Of a DNA stretch of 64,000 bases, positions 8,152-16,727 are shown piece after piece. The notes below the pieces were generated by a model. It saw only the letters and a program-made list of their open reading frames with translations, was not told the DNA's origin and made no database searches. Position numbers and translations under genes: made by a program. Origin of the DNA: Streptomyces coffeae (GTDB taxonomy: Bacteria; Actinomycetota; Actinomycetes; Streptomycetales; Streptomycetaceae); contig NZ_JAERRF010000032.1 of NCBI RefSeq assembly GCF_016741875.1, positions 30,971 to 94,970 on the forward strand. The letters are read 5' to 3'. Within the stretch, counting starts at the first letter, position 1. Each line of letters begins with the position of its first letter.

Positions 8152-9570
8152 CTACCTCGGGGTGATCGTGACCCTGTAGGTGGCTCCGGCCCTGCCGTGG
8201 GTTCTCACAGTGACGGTCTGGCCGTGGTCGTCCCAACTGGCCTTGCTGCCTTGGATATCGACGCGGTAGCCGCCTGGGTAGGTGTCCCTGGGCACGGTGA
8301 TCCGGGTGGGCCCCTCTGCGTTGTCGCGGGTGCGGAAGGTGAGCGTGTAGGTGCGTGCAGCCGGGTCGTACGCGAACGTGAGCGGGTCGCCCGCGACGGC
8401 CCGCGCGTACGGCTGGACGAGCAGCTGGGCGTTGGGCTTCGCGGCGCCCGTCTGGTCGAGGAAGCAGTAGCCGCCGCCCCGGCACCACTGCCACCACATC
8501 CAGCCACTGGAGAAGCGGTCCAGGGAGGCCGTCATGTCGGTGACGAACTGGCTTGCGTGCGGAACGTAGGGGTTGCCGCCCCACTCCCCCACGATCACCG
8601 GCATGCGGTTACGGGTCGGGTAGTCGCTGATCGCGGCCTCGTAGGCGGGGATGAAGGTGCCGTTGGGGTCGTAGTCGGCGCCGGTTTCCATCGCGGTCTC
8701 GTAGAAGTGCGGCGCGTAGCCGGCGTGCGGGTCGTCGATGTGGCCCAACTGGGTTGGGACGCCGACACCGACGATGACGGTTGGTTCGACGAATACCCAC
8801 GACCTGTGGTCGACCAGGCGGATCGCCTGGGCAAGGCGGTTCCACAGCTCGGTGAGCTCGGTGGCCTCGAAGCGGGCCGCGGCGGCGGGGAGGTCTTCGC
8901 CTTCGCGGAACTTCGCGAACGGCTCATTCATCAGGTCGTAGCCGAGCAGCGCCGGGTGCCTGCCCAGGGCGGAGGCGACCGTCATCCACATGCGAGCGTG
9001 CGCGGCGCGGAGGTCGGCGTCCTTGTACAGGTGGTCAAAGGCGGTCTGTACAGATGGCTCGAAGTACTCGGAGAACCAGTCGTCGGGTATCGGCCAGAAC
9101 GGCAACCCCTCGTCGCGGGTGGCCCAGTCGGGGACGCCGCGGGAGCCGAAGTGGGGGCCGTATACGTCCTGGTGGGCGTCGAGGATGACCTTGATGTGGT
9201 AGCGGTTGGCCCAGTCGAGGATGCGGCGCATCTTGGTGAGGTAGCCGCGGTCGTAGTGCCCGGGGGTGGGTTCGAGGTCGTCCCAGAAGAACGCGAGGCG
9301 GGCGAGGTTGAAGCCCCGGGCGGCCATGTCTTTGAGGTCGCTCTCGTGGATGTCGGCGAACGCGTTGGGGCCTCGGCTGCTCTTGTCTGCGAGGTTGAAG
9401 CCGCGCCACTGGAGCGCGCGGCCTTGGCCGTCGGCGATGAAGGTGCGGTCACCGACCGTGACCCGGTCGGGGGCGCGGTCAGGGTGGGCCTGGGCCTGCG
9501 CGGGGAGGACGCCGAGCAGGAGGGCGGCCACGGCGAGGGCGGCGGGCGCGACGCGGGAGGTCAAGCGCAT
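8152..9570 (-). CDS. Secreted GH5 glycosidase, endoglycoceramidase-like
   Basis: A 472-residue glycoside hydrolase of family 5 with an N-terminal Sec signal (hydrophobic core about residues 8-26, cleavage near AQAHP). The (beta/alpha)8 barrel shows the acid/base glutamate in DLMNEPF (E216) and the nucleophile in VIVGEWGG (E329). Other hallmarks are WRGFNLADKS, DAHQDVYG and SGWMWWQWC. A beta-sandwich domain of about 85 residues follows (from about residue 388), as in endoglycoceramidases, which cut the oligosaccharide from glycosphingolipids. Exact specificity (glycosphingolipid, ceramide trihexoside or another glucoside) is inferred from this overall pattern. Single gene with its own terminator; no linked regulator. 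Confidence 0.87.
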   Translation of the reverse strand: MRLTSRVAPAALAVAALLLGVLPAQAQAHPDRAPDRVTVGDRTFIADGQGRALQWRGFNLADKSSRGPNAFADIHESDLKDMAARGFNLARLAFFWDDLEPTPGHYDRGYLTKMRRILDWANRYHIKVILDAHQDVYGPHFGSRGVPDWATRDEGLPFWPIPDDWFSEYFEPSVQTAFDHLYKDADLRAAHARMWMTVASALGRHPALLGYDLMNEPFAKFREGEDLPAAAARFEATELTELWNRLAQAIRLVDHRSWVFVEPTVIVGVGVPTQLGHIDDPHAGYAPHFYETAMETGADYDPNGTFIPAYEAAISDYPTRNRMPVIVGEWGGNPYVPHASQFVTDMTASLDRFSSGWMWWQWCRGGGYCFLDQTGAAKPNAQLLVQPYARAVAGDPLTFAYDPAARTYTLTFRTRDNAEGPTRITVPRDTYPGGYRVDIQGSKASWDDHGQTVTVRTHGRAGATYRVTITPR

Positions 9571-9744
9571 GCAGGAGCCCCTTTCGAGGATGGCTGCTTG
9601 GGCGGCGTGCTACTGGCCGGTCGGATGCTACTGGCGGGTGGGTTAAGTTCACAGGTATGCGCGGGAGTTGGCGGGGCTTCCTACTTCAAGGGCTTCCCCG
9701 GCGTCATCGCCTGGGCCTTCCTCGAGGCCTTCGCTGGAGGCTTC

Positions 9745-9945
9745 CTCGGGCCGGAGTTCCTTTGACCGCAGAGCCGAGATGCCGGCCTCCCGCCGGCGCG
9801 CATGCCAGGCATCGGCGGACTTGCGGGAGACCCGTAACCGCCGCGCGACCTTCGGTGGCGCCACTCCTTGTGCGAGTAACTCAGCGGCCTGGAAGCGCAC
9901 TTGCTCCCGCTGAGCCGCTGCTTCGCAGTCAGACCGCCTCCATCG
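9745..9945 (-). pseudogene. IS630-family transposase fragment (HTH part only)
   Basis: About 67 codons matching the N-terminal winged-helix DNA-binding segment of IS630-type transposases: REQVRFQAAELLAQG, then KVARRLRVSRKSADAWHARRREAG and LRSKE. Nothing of the DDE catalytic domain follows. Upstream and downstream sequence in this frame is not protein-like, so this is a short relic. Confidence 0.7.
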
Positions 9946-10168
9946 GGAGACCGCAACCGGGATACACCCACCAGCGAGATCACCATCACCTCGAACCGAA
10001 AAACTCAAGTTGGGTGTCTTGCCGAAAAGCCCCGGGTCATTGTGGCCTGAAGGCCCACCTCTTCCGGCTCTGCCTCGGTGAATCCGGGCTGGTACCGGCT
10101 GCTCGGCCATGCCCGACCGCATCGAAGCAGCCTGCATGCCAAGGACCGCATCCGGGCGTCCGGGCGCT

Positions 10169-11077
10169 TCAGCACAGTTGCCGAGCGCAGCGGCGCTCCC
10201 GGAGGAGCACTCGAGCGGTGGCCAACACGGCTGGCCGGGCGGGGGTATGGAGAAGCGCGGGGCCCTTGGCGGCCGCTGCCGTGGCCGTGAGGCGCTCGAT
10301 TTCAATCATGGCGCGGAACAGTGGACGGCCCTCGGGCGGGGCGAGGTCCACCAGGTGTCGGCTGGCGGCCAGGCACTGGCGGGCCTGCTCGGTGAGGTGC
10401 GCGAGAAGACTCCGGGTGCCGGTGGTGTCCCGGGCGTTTTCCAGGTCGGCACGGGTGACGCCGTGCGCGTCGAGCGTCTTCCGCACAAGATTGAGGCGCC
10501 CGTCCGCGAGGTCTTCGGACAGGTCGTTGGCGAAGTCCAGGCGCTGGCTGCCGTCGATGTACGTGCGGCACGCCTCGCGGTAACCCGCCGGAACGTCCTT
10601 GCCGCTGATCAGACCCGCGATCAGCATGAATGCGGGTAGCGTGTAGTGATCGAGGTAGCGTTGGTAGTCCGCTTCGGTGGCGAAGCCGGTGAACTCCAGT
10701 TCCATGGCGGCAGCTTCGAGGAAGTCCTCAACGCGGCTACGGAGCCCAGGGTGAGCTGAGACGGTGTGCAGCAGCGGCCGGATGGCCGGATGATCACTTT
10801 CGCCGCCGGCCAGACCTTCACGGACCTCCTTCGCCCACTCAGCGTAGACCGCGGCACGCTCCGCCTCGGGACCGCTGTCGAGGAGAGTGTCGGTGCGATG
10901 CATGAAGCCGGTCGCCGCGATCACGTGCGGCAGCAGCGGCAGAGGCAGGAGCAAGCGCGCCGCGATGTAGGAGCTGCGTCGGTACCCCGCGACCAGTTTC
11001 CGCTGGCGGGTGTAGTCAGCACGCAGCCTCGGATCGCTGATCCCCGCGGCGTCCAGTGCCCTGCCCCACAGGCCCAT
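10169..11077 (-). CDS. Squalene/phytoene synthase family protein
   Basis: A 302-residue protein of the trans-isoprenyl diphosphate synthase (head-to-head) family, whose members condense two prenyl diphosphates. The helical core shows YIAARLLLPLPLLPHV, a first aspartate region at HRTDTLLD, then FTGFATEADYQRYLDHYTLPA and a second aspartate motif at DFANDLSED. The second motif is normal, but the first (usually DDIVD or DxxxD) is reduced to TDTLLD. This may indicate altered substrate or a non-classical role. I start it at MGLWGRALDA because GGGAGGGA lies just upstream. No carotenoid or hopanoid genes are adjacent, so its product cannot be inferred. Confidence 0.8.
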   Translation of the reverse strand: MGLWGRALDAAGISDPRLRADYTRQRKLVAGYRRSSYIAARLLLPLPLLPHVIAATGFMHRTDTLLDSGPEAERAAVYAEWAKEVREGLAGGESDHPAIRPLLHTVSAHPGLRSRVEDFLEAAAMELEFTGFATEADYQRYLDHYTLPAFMLIAGLISGKDVPAGYREACRTYIDGSQRLDFANDLSEDLADGRLNLVRKTLDAHGVTRADLENARDTTGTRSLLAHLTEQARQCLAASRHLVDLAPPEGRPLFRAMIEIERLTATAAAAKGPALLHTPARPAVLATARVLLRERRCARQLC

Positions 11078-11259
11078 GGCCGTCCCTCCCGGTCCCCGAG
11101 TCCCACCACGGCAGTCAGCGGCCTCCGGCGCGCCGTGGCGCTGCCGGACCGGTGGAAGACTCCCTTGTGCATCCAGCCGGTGGCGGTCTTGGCCCGCGGT
11201 GAAGGAGCCGTTCGCCTTGCCGTCGTTGCGGTAGAGGTTACCGGGACTCTTGCAGAAAG

Positions 11260-11279
11260 CCCCGGCGTTCACGCCGGGG
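11260..11279. repeat. Left-end hairpin of the IS605-type element
   Basis: CCCCGGCG at 11260-11267 pairs with CGCCGGGG at 11272-11279 around a TTCA loop. Such subterminal hairpins are what the TnpA HUH enzyme recognises in single-stranded DNA. Confidence 0.7.
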
Positions 11280-11313
11280 ACGAATGCATCTCAGGACTGC
11301 TCTGACGTGGATG

Positions 11314-11730
11314 TTAGAGCGGGCGTTTTTGCTGCTCGATGTACTGGCGGACGATCGCCAATGGTGCTCCGCCGCACGATGCGGAGAAGTGCGAGGGTGA
11401 CCACAGGTGTCCGTGCATGATGGCGGGGTTGTTGCGGCCGGTGAACTCCTGGCGTATCCGGCGGGCGGGACCGCCCTTGAGGCTGTTGACCAGCTTGGAG
11501 ACGGCGACCTTGGGCGGGTAGTTGATCAGGAGATGGACGTGATCGCGTTCGCCGTTGAACTCCTTCAGCTCCGCTTCGAAGTCCTCGCACACCTTGCGTA
11601 TGATCTCTTCGCAGCGTGTCAGCATCTCGTCGTTGAAGACTCCACGTCGGTACTTCGTCACGAAGACCAAGTGCACATGCATCGCCGAAACAACATGTCT
11701 GCCCCGCCTGTAATCGTTCTGCCCATCCAC
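11314..11730 (-). CDS. tnpA: IS200/IS605 Y1 transposase TnpA
   Basis: A 138-residue HUH single-strand transposase. It shows the beta-strand HVHLVFVTKYRRGVF, the HUH metal motif in ERDHVHLLINYPPK (H-V-H), and the catalytic tyrosine in the C-terminal helix RQYIEQQKRP. The length is normal and no internal stop is seen. The first codon is taken as the GTG at 11728-11730; an in-frame ATG lies 16 codons later just before HVHLVF. It is oriented away from tnpB, as in the divergent IS605/IS608 arrangement. Confidence 0.88.
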   Translation of the reverse strand: MDGQNDYRRGRHVVSAMHVHLVFVTKYRRGVFNDEMLTRCEEIIRKVCEDFEAELKEFNGERDHVHLLINYPPKVAVSKLVNSLKGGPARRIRQEFTGRNNPAIMHGHLWSPSHFSASCGGAPLAIVRQYIEQQKRPL

Positions 11731-11757
11731 GAGACCAATCGTAGTAGGGTCTTGGTT

Positions 11758-12640
11758 GTGCAACTCCGCTACAACTACCGGGCCTACCCGGACGCCTCCC
11801 AGCGCCGTGCGCTGGCGAATGCGTTCGGCTGCGCCCGCGTGGTGTGGAACGACTGCCTGCGCGACCGGAAGGAAGCGCACGCGGCCGGGCTGCCGTATGT
11901 GAAGTCGGCCGAGCTGTCCCGGCTTCGCATCACCCAGGCCAAACGCACCGAGGAACGGGCCTGGCTCGCCGATGTGTCGGCGGTCGCCCTGCAACAGTCC
12001 CTGCGGGACCTCGACACCGCCTACAAGAACTTCTTCGACAGCCTCAAGGGCAAGCGCCAGGGCCGCAAGACCGGCCCTCCCCGCTACAAATCGAAGAAAG
12101 GCCAAGGGATCGAAGAACCGGGCCAAGGCCCGCATCAAGGTCGCACGCCAGCACGCCAAGGTGGCGGACCGGCGCCGGGACTGGCACCACAAGGCATCCA
12201 CACAGATCATTCGCGACAACCAAGCGGTGTACGTGGAAGACCTCGCGGTGTCCGGCCTCGGCCGCACCCGGCTCGCCAAGTCCGTGCATGATGCGGGATG
12301 ATCCGCGTTCGTCGGCATGCTGGAGTACAAGGCGGTCAAGCACGGCCGCACCTTCGCCACGGTGGACCGGGCCTTCCCGTCCTCTCAGGTCTGCTCGGCC
12401 TGCGGATTCCGGGACGGCCCCAAGCCCCTGCACATCCGAAAGTGGACGTGCGGCGAGTGCGGCACCATGCACGACCGCGACCACAACGCAAGCCGCAACG
12501 TCCTCTTCGAAGGACGCCGCATCGTCGCCGCCGGACGGGCGGAGACGCTAAACGCCTCGTGGAGCGCCGGTAAGACCAGGACGAAAGTCCCGGCACAGCG
12601 CGTTGAAGCAGGAAGCCCCCGGAAGGGTCAGACGACCCAG
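11758..12640 (+). pseudogene. tnpB: TnpB RNA-guided nuclease, inactivated
   Basis: The N-terminal half (from GTG 11758) is typical: QLRYNYRAYPDASQRRAL, CARVVWNDCLRDRK, then TAYKNFFDSLKGKRQGRK. At about 12100 it jumps from YKSKKG into a segment that belongs roughly 100 residues later (AKGSKNRAKARIKVARQHAKVADRR) in another frame. The deleted part contained the RuvC-I aspartate (GIDLG). The segment VYVEDLAVSGL (RuvC-II glutamate) survives, but TGG has become TGA at about 12298 in DAG-W-SAF. The zinc finger (CSACG...CGECG) and the last RuvC aspartate in DRDHNASRN follow downstream. Three separate lesions make it a dead nuclease. Confidence 0.88.
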
Positions 12641-12648
12641 GCCGGAAT

Positions 12649-12668
12649 CCCTGGACTTCAGGCCAGGG
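12649..12668. repeat. Right-end hairpin (end of the guide RNA scaffold)
   Basis: CCCTGG at 12649-12654 pairs with CCAGGG at 12663-12668. In IS605-type elements the DNA just 3' of tnpB encodes the omega/reRNA scaffold, which ends at the transposon boundary, so this hairpin probably formed part of that RNA. Confidence 0.6.
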
Positions 12669-12916
12669 AGCACGTCAACGCTGGTGCCCGCACGACCAGG
12701 TCGCTCTTCCGGTCACCGGCGATGTCATCGACACCGACGAAGGCCGACTCACCCCGGCCACCAAGTAACCCACAGCACCCGCGGATCAACGGTCAAAGTT
12801 GGCGCAGGTCCCGGCTGCGGCTGTTGAACAGGGCGCAGCGGGCGGATTGACGACGCGTGTGGTACCCGCACGCATGGTCCCCGGGAAGTGAGGAGGTTCG
12901 CCGTGGTGGGCATTCA

Positions 12917-13250
12917 GTGACGTCGACGGCGGTGCTCGGCCCGGCCGGTTCCCTGCTGGGCATCCCGCTGGGCATGGCGCTGGGCATGGCGGGCTACCAG
13001 CTGGTGGTACCGCGGAGTGCGGATGCGGTGGACATCGTCCTGCCCTCGTACATGACGGACCTCCGGCCGGCCCCGGCCCCGGCCGGCCCCGGCCCCGGCC
13101 GGCCTGGCCCTGGCGGGTCTGGTGATCGCGGCCCTGGGCGCCCTCATCCCGGCGCGAAGCGCGGCACGGCTGACGATCGCGGAGGTGCTGCACCGCGTAC
13201 GGGGTTCGACCGGAACAGCGCGGTCGGCCCGCGCCCGTCCTCATCCGTGA
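12917..13250 (+). pseudogene. FtsX-like ABC permease, C-terminal remnant with frameshift
   Basis: The first part reads GPAGSLLGIPLGMALGMAGY, then VVPRSADAVDIVLP. The end of the same domain is found in another frame: LALAGLVIAALGALIPARSAARLTIAEVLH, ending at a TGA at 13248-13250. That ending is characteristic of macrolide-exporter-type FtsX permeases. Between the two pieces lies a GGCCCC-rich stretch (about 13064-13100) whose length change explains the shift. Everything upstream of the last two transmembrane segments is missing. Confidence 0.7.
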
Positions 13251-13510
13251 GCCTCTTCACCCAGGCCGGTTCGGCGAGCCCGCTGAAGCAGCAGTTCTCC
13301 CCGGTCTGAAGCCCGCCGTCGATTCGCGAACAACGGTTTGCCGATACTGATCCGTCGGGCAGACTGGCGGGGTGTCAGACATTCTGGGTGCCCCGTCCAT
13401 GACGGGACCGCGCCTGCCCTCCCTCGGCGGGCCGGGCACCGCGGCGGTCCTCACCAACGGGCTTCCCCATGCCTTTCCTGTCATGCGCCCTGGGCACGCG
13501 TCCCGCGGTC

Positions 13511-15742
13511 ATGAGGAGTAAGGTCCGACGCTGGCTGAGCGCGCAGGAACCGGAGGGGAGTCCGGCGCAGGCATCGCTCGTGTCCGTGGTCTCCCCCTCC
13601 TCCCGTTCCGTCGTCGGCGGAGGTGTGTACCTCGGCGAACGGCGTGTTCTCACCTGTTCCCACGTGGTCAACGACGCCCTGGGCCGGAATGCCTTCGCCC
13701 AGGAGGCACCGGAGGGGATGCCGGTGCGGCTGGCCTTTCCTTGCCGGGCCGGCGCCGAGGACGAGACGTTCAGCGCCCGTCCGGTGGTCTGGATACCCGC
13801 GCGCCGGCCCGGTCCGGGGTCACGCCCGGCAGGCAACGGCGACCTGACGTGGTCCGGTGACCTGGCCGTGCTCGAACTGGCCGACGACCCGCCCCCGGAC
13901 GTTCGCCCCATGCGATGGGCGGCTCTGGCCGAGGGCCAGGACGTGCGTGCCTGGTACGGCAGCGGCCTCCCCTTCACTTACGCCGACGGCTCGGTGCGGC
14001 TGCATGCCGGCTCGCTGGCGTACATAGACTCCGAACTCCGCGGGGCGGCCATGGGCCCCGGATACAGCGGCGGTCCCTTATGGTGCGACGAGGAACAAGC
14101 CGCGGTCGGCATCGTCCTCGGCGTCCTGGAACCTCCGGCCGGCGGCTTCGATTCCGGGCACGTCGTCCGCAGGACGGTCGCCCTTCCCTGGCAGGCACTG
14201 GAGGCCGAACTCAGCCACGCCCGCCTCCCCCGGAACGCCCCCGCATCTTCGCACCGCGTGCTCGACATCACGGTCGACCCGGCCGATCTGCACGCCATCA
14301 CCGCGGTGCTCTCCGAGGTGCTCGGTGATCCCCAGGTGCGCGCCGCCCATGCCCAACGGCTGGCCGAGGAGCTCGGGCTGCCCGTGACACCCGCGACCGT
14401 CCCGAGCGTCGACGAGGTGGTGGACGTGCTGGTGACCAGGCACCGTGCCGTCGCCGTCCTGGCCGAGGGACTGGCCAAGACCGAGCCCGACGCGACGCTC
14501 AAGCTGCTCTCGCTCGGCCGGGCCGCTCTCATCCCCGGCATGCTGTCGGTTCGTGAACACCGGTGGCTGTTCGATCTGCTGCCAGGGGAGGCCCCCTCAC
14601 GCCTGGCCGCGGCCGCGCGGGCAGCCCTTCCCGACTCCATCCTCTTCCAGACGGCCGACCTGCCGTCACCCCTTGACGAGTCCGAAGACCAGAGCACCGA
14701 GCAGCTCGTCGAGGCCCTGGAGGAGTACTGGGGCGACAGCGCGCCCGTACCCGATGGCACACCGCGCGTACCGGCGCTGCTGCGGGCCGTGGAGTACCTG
14801 GCGGCCACATGCGAGGCCAAGGTCACGCGGAAGATGCAGGACTGGTGCGAGGCGGTGGCGAAACGGCTCGGCGTGGCGCAGGCGGCGTTGCAGGAGCGAA
14901 GGGATGATGCCACTGCCTGGGCGGGCCGCCGTCGCGCCCACCACGCCGCGGCTCAGCCGCGGCTCACCGTCCAGCTCACCCGCTGCGCACCCGGCACCTA
15001 TCGATGCGCCTCCTGGTACCACCCGGGCAGCGTGAACGACGAGGTCGACCGCCAGGTCCTGGCTGACGACGATCCGCGGACACCGGCCGAGCTCACCCGC
15101 CTGCTGCACACCATCCTGGTGCGGGAAACGGCTGCGGCCGAGCGGAGCGCGGTACCGGTCATCGAAGTTCTGCTGGACGCCGACGATCTGGACGAGCCGG
15201 TCGAGCGGTGGGCCAACGAGGCCGAGGACGCCGAGGAATACGAAATCCCTCTGGTCCTGGGCGCGGAATACGCGGTGGTTGTCAGATGCCCCGAGCTGCG
15301 GCGCCAGGCCGAGCGACTTCACAGCTGGCGGGCCCGGTGGGCCCAGCTCGACCGCGGCGGACTGCTCCGGCTCGATCAGCAGCATGCTACGAGCCTTCAG
15401 GTGTACGGGCTGCTCAAGGCGGATCTGAACGTGGCACGAGTGATCATCGACTGCCATTCCCAGCACCGTGCGGCGCTCAGGGCCGTATGTCTGGTGCTCG
15501 GTGTACCGGTGGTGATGTGGGACCGGGATGCTCCGGGCGGGCCGCGGAGCGACCAGTTGGCGGCGCTGATGCTCAACGGGCCCGTCCGGGGACTTCCGCA
15601 TCGGGTGCGTCGGCAACGCGCCCGCGCGCTGGGCGAGGCGGACGCCGGATCGCCGGCGCCGGCTCTCATCTGGGACGACGCGACACGTCTGCCTCCGCTG
15701 CCCTATTGGAGCGATCCGACCTGCGAGGAGTCGACCACATGA
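13511..15742 (+). CDS. Trypsin-like protease with VMAP-type C-terminus (conflict-system effector)
   Basis: First gene of a three-gene unit; 743 residues from ATG 13511 (an upstream ATG at 13469 would add 14). Residues about 20-245 form a chymotrypsin-fold protease with a complete triad: H51 in LTCSHVV, D117 in SGDLAVLEL, S186 in GYSGGPLW. A helical segment (about 250-340) may be an effector-associated adaptor domain. The C-terminal half (about 480-743) has the layout of VMAP (vWA-MoxR-associated protein) domains, including LTVQLTRCAPGTYRCASWY. I infer it is the proteolytic effector held inactive until the ATPase and vWA partner sense a trigger. No signal peptide, so it acts in the cytoplasm. 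Stop overlaps the next start (ATGA). Confidence 0.85.
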   Translation: MRSKVRRWLSAQEPEGSPAQASLVSVVSPSSRSVVGGGVYLGERRVLTCSHVVNDALGRNAFAQEAPEGMPVRLAFPCRAGAEDETFSARPVVWIPARRPGPGSRPAGNGDLTWSGDLAVLELADDPPPDVRPMRWAALAEGQDVRAWYGSGLPFTYADGSVRLHAGSLAYIDSELRGAAMGPGYSGGPLWCDEEQAAVGIVLGVLEPPAGGFDSGHVVRRTVALPWQALEAELSHARLPRNAPASSHRVLDITVDPADLHAITAVLSEVLGDPQVRAAHAQRLAEELGLPVTPATVPSVDEVVDVLVTRHRAVAVLAEGLAKTEPDATLKLLSLGRAALIPGMLSVREHRWLFDLLPGEAPSRLAAAARAALPDSILFQTADLPSPLDESEDQSTEQLVEALEEYWGDSAPVPDGTPRVPALLRAVEYLAATCEAKVTRKMQDWCEAVAKRLGVAQAALQERRDDATAWAGRRRAHHAAAQPRLTVQLTRCAPGTYRCASWYHPGSVNDEVDRQVLADDDPRTPAELTRLLHTILVRETAAAERSAVPVIEVLLDADDLDEPVERWANEAEDAEEYEIPLVLGAEYAVVVRCPELRRQAERLHSWRARWAQLDRGGLLRLDQQHATSLQVYGLLKADLNVARVIIDCHSQHRAALRAVCLVLGVPVVMWDRDAPGGPRSDQLAALMLNGPVRGLPHRVRRQRARALGEADAGSPAPALIWDDATRLPPLPYWSDPTCEESTT

Positions 15743-16725
15743 CGGGACCGACACGCCCGGACGCCGACCGCGGCTGGCAGCTCTTCCACGGCGACGGGCA
15801 GCCACGGCAGGTGACCATGCCCGAGCCGCCCCCTTGGCGGCGGTTCGGGCTGTACGACACCGACCCGCCGACGCATACGGCGGCCTCCGACCCGTACCGC
15901 CCGTACCTCATCGACCAACCGCAGATCGATGTCGTCAACGCGGCCCTGCATCTGCGACGTCCGCTCCTCGTCACGGGCCACCCCGGCACCGGCAAGTCCT
16001 CCCTCGCCTACGCGATCGCGCACGAGATGTCGCTGGGCCGGGTCTTGCGCTGGCCGATCAGCAGCCGGTCCACGCTGGCGGACGCGCTCTACCAGTACGA
16101 CGCGGTAGGCCGACTACGGGAGAGCACGCTCAGCCAGAACGAGGGCACCCCGCCCTCGGACATCGGGCACTTCATCCGCCTCGGCCCCCTGGGCACGGCC
16201 CTGGTGCCGAGCGACCATCCCCGGGTGCTGCTCATCGACGAACTCGACAAAGGCGACGTCGACCTCCCCAATGATCTGCTCACCGTCTTCGAGGAGGGCG
16301 AGTTCGAGATCCCCGAACTCGCCCGGCTCCCCGAGGGCCAGGACCGGACCCTGGTACACACCGCGCGTCGCGGTGCTCCGGTGCCGGTGACCGGCGGCCT
16401 GATCCGCTGTCGGCAATTCCCCATCGTCGTCATCACCAGCAACGGGGAGCGCGAGTTCCCACCGGCGTTTCTGCGTCGGTGCCTGCGCCTTGACCTGCCC
16501 GACCCCAGTGAACAGCGGCTCCGAGCCATTGTCGCCGCACACCTCGGCGACGACGCTCTGCCCCGGGTCGACGATCTGGTGCGGACCTTCCTGGCGCGCC
16601 GTGCTCCGGGGGAACTGGCCACCGACCAGCTCCTCAACGCCGCCTATCTCCGTCTCAGCGGAGTGGACCTCGACGCGGAAGGTCTCCTGGAGGCGGTCCT
16701 CCACCAGTTGGGCGGAGCGGTGTAG
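15739..16725 (+). CDS. MoxR-family AAA+ ATPase of a vWA-MoxR-VMAP system
   Basis: A 328-residue AAA+ ATPase. Walker A is GHPGTGKSS (K86), Walker B LLIDELDKGDVDLPNDLL (about residues 163-180), sensor 1 is IVVITSNGERE, and the arginine-finger region is PAFLRRCLRLDL. MoxR ATPases act as chaperone-like remodelers working with vWA proteins. Here the vWA partner is the next gene, 2 bases downstream, and the preceding protease gene overlaps by 4 bases. This supports a single complex in which ATP-driven remodelling licenses the protease. It lacks the usual C-terminal extension of metabolic MoxR proteins linked to methanol oxidation. Confidence 0.92.
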   Translation: MTGPTRPDADRGWQLFHGDGQPRQVTMPEPPPWRRFGLYDTDPPTHTAASDPYRPYLIDQPQIDVVNAALHLRRPLLVTGHPGTGKSSLAYAIAHEMSLGRVLRWPISSRSTLADALYQYDAVGRLRESTLSQNEGTPPSDIGHFIRLGPLGTALVPSDHPRVLLIDELDKGDVDLPNDLLTVFEEGEFEIPELARLPEGQDRTLVHTARRGAPVPVTGGLIRCRQFPIVVITSNGEREFPPAFLRRCLRLDLPDPSEQRLRAIVAAHLGDDALPRVDDLVRTFLARRAPGELATDQLLNAAYLRLSGVDLDAEGLLEAVLHQLGGAV

Positions 16726-16727
16726 GC

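Larger units (their letters stand above)
11257..12672. mobile_element. IS200/IS605-family element with divergent tnpA and dead tnpB
   Basis: An element of about 1.4 kb bounded by subterminal hairpins instead of terminal inverted repeats, which is the IS200/IS605 signature. The left end has a hairpin at 11260-11279 and the right end one at 12649-12668. tnpA is on the minus strand and tnpB on the plus strand, with start regions only 27 bases apart. tnpA looks intact and tnpB is destroyed, so the element could move only if tnpA still acts on both ends. Boundaries are approximate. Confidence 0.8.

Noticed and set aside
8197..9765. A 522-codon plus-strand frame opposite the GH5 gene
   Set aside because: Same low-complexity shadow composition; the minus strand has a signal peptide and catalytic motifs.
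11758..12640. An active TnpB-like RNA-guided nuclease
   Set aside because: The RuvC-I aspartate segment is deleted, the frame is shifted and there is a stop in the middle.
12673..12770. Short frame ending DVIDTDEGRLTPATK as the end of a gene
   Set aside because: Looks protein-like, but is too short and matches no family I recognise; it may be a remnant next to the IS right end.
13064..13100. GGCCCC/GGCCGG repeats as a CRISPR or regulatory array
   Set aside because: Units are only 6 bases without spacers and lie inside a decayed permease frame.
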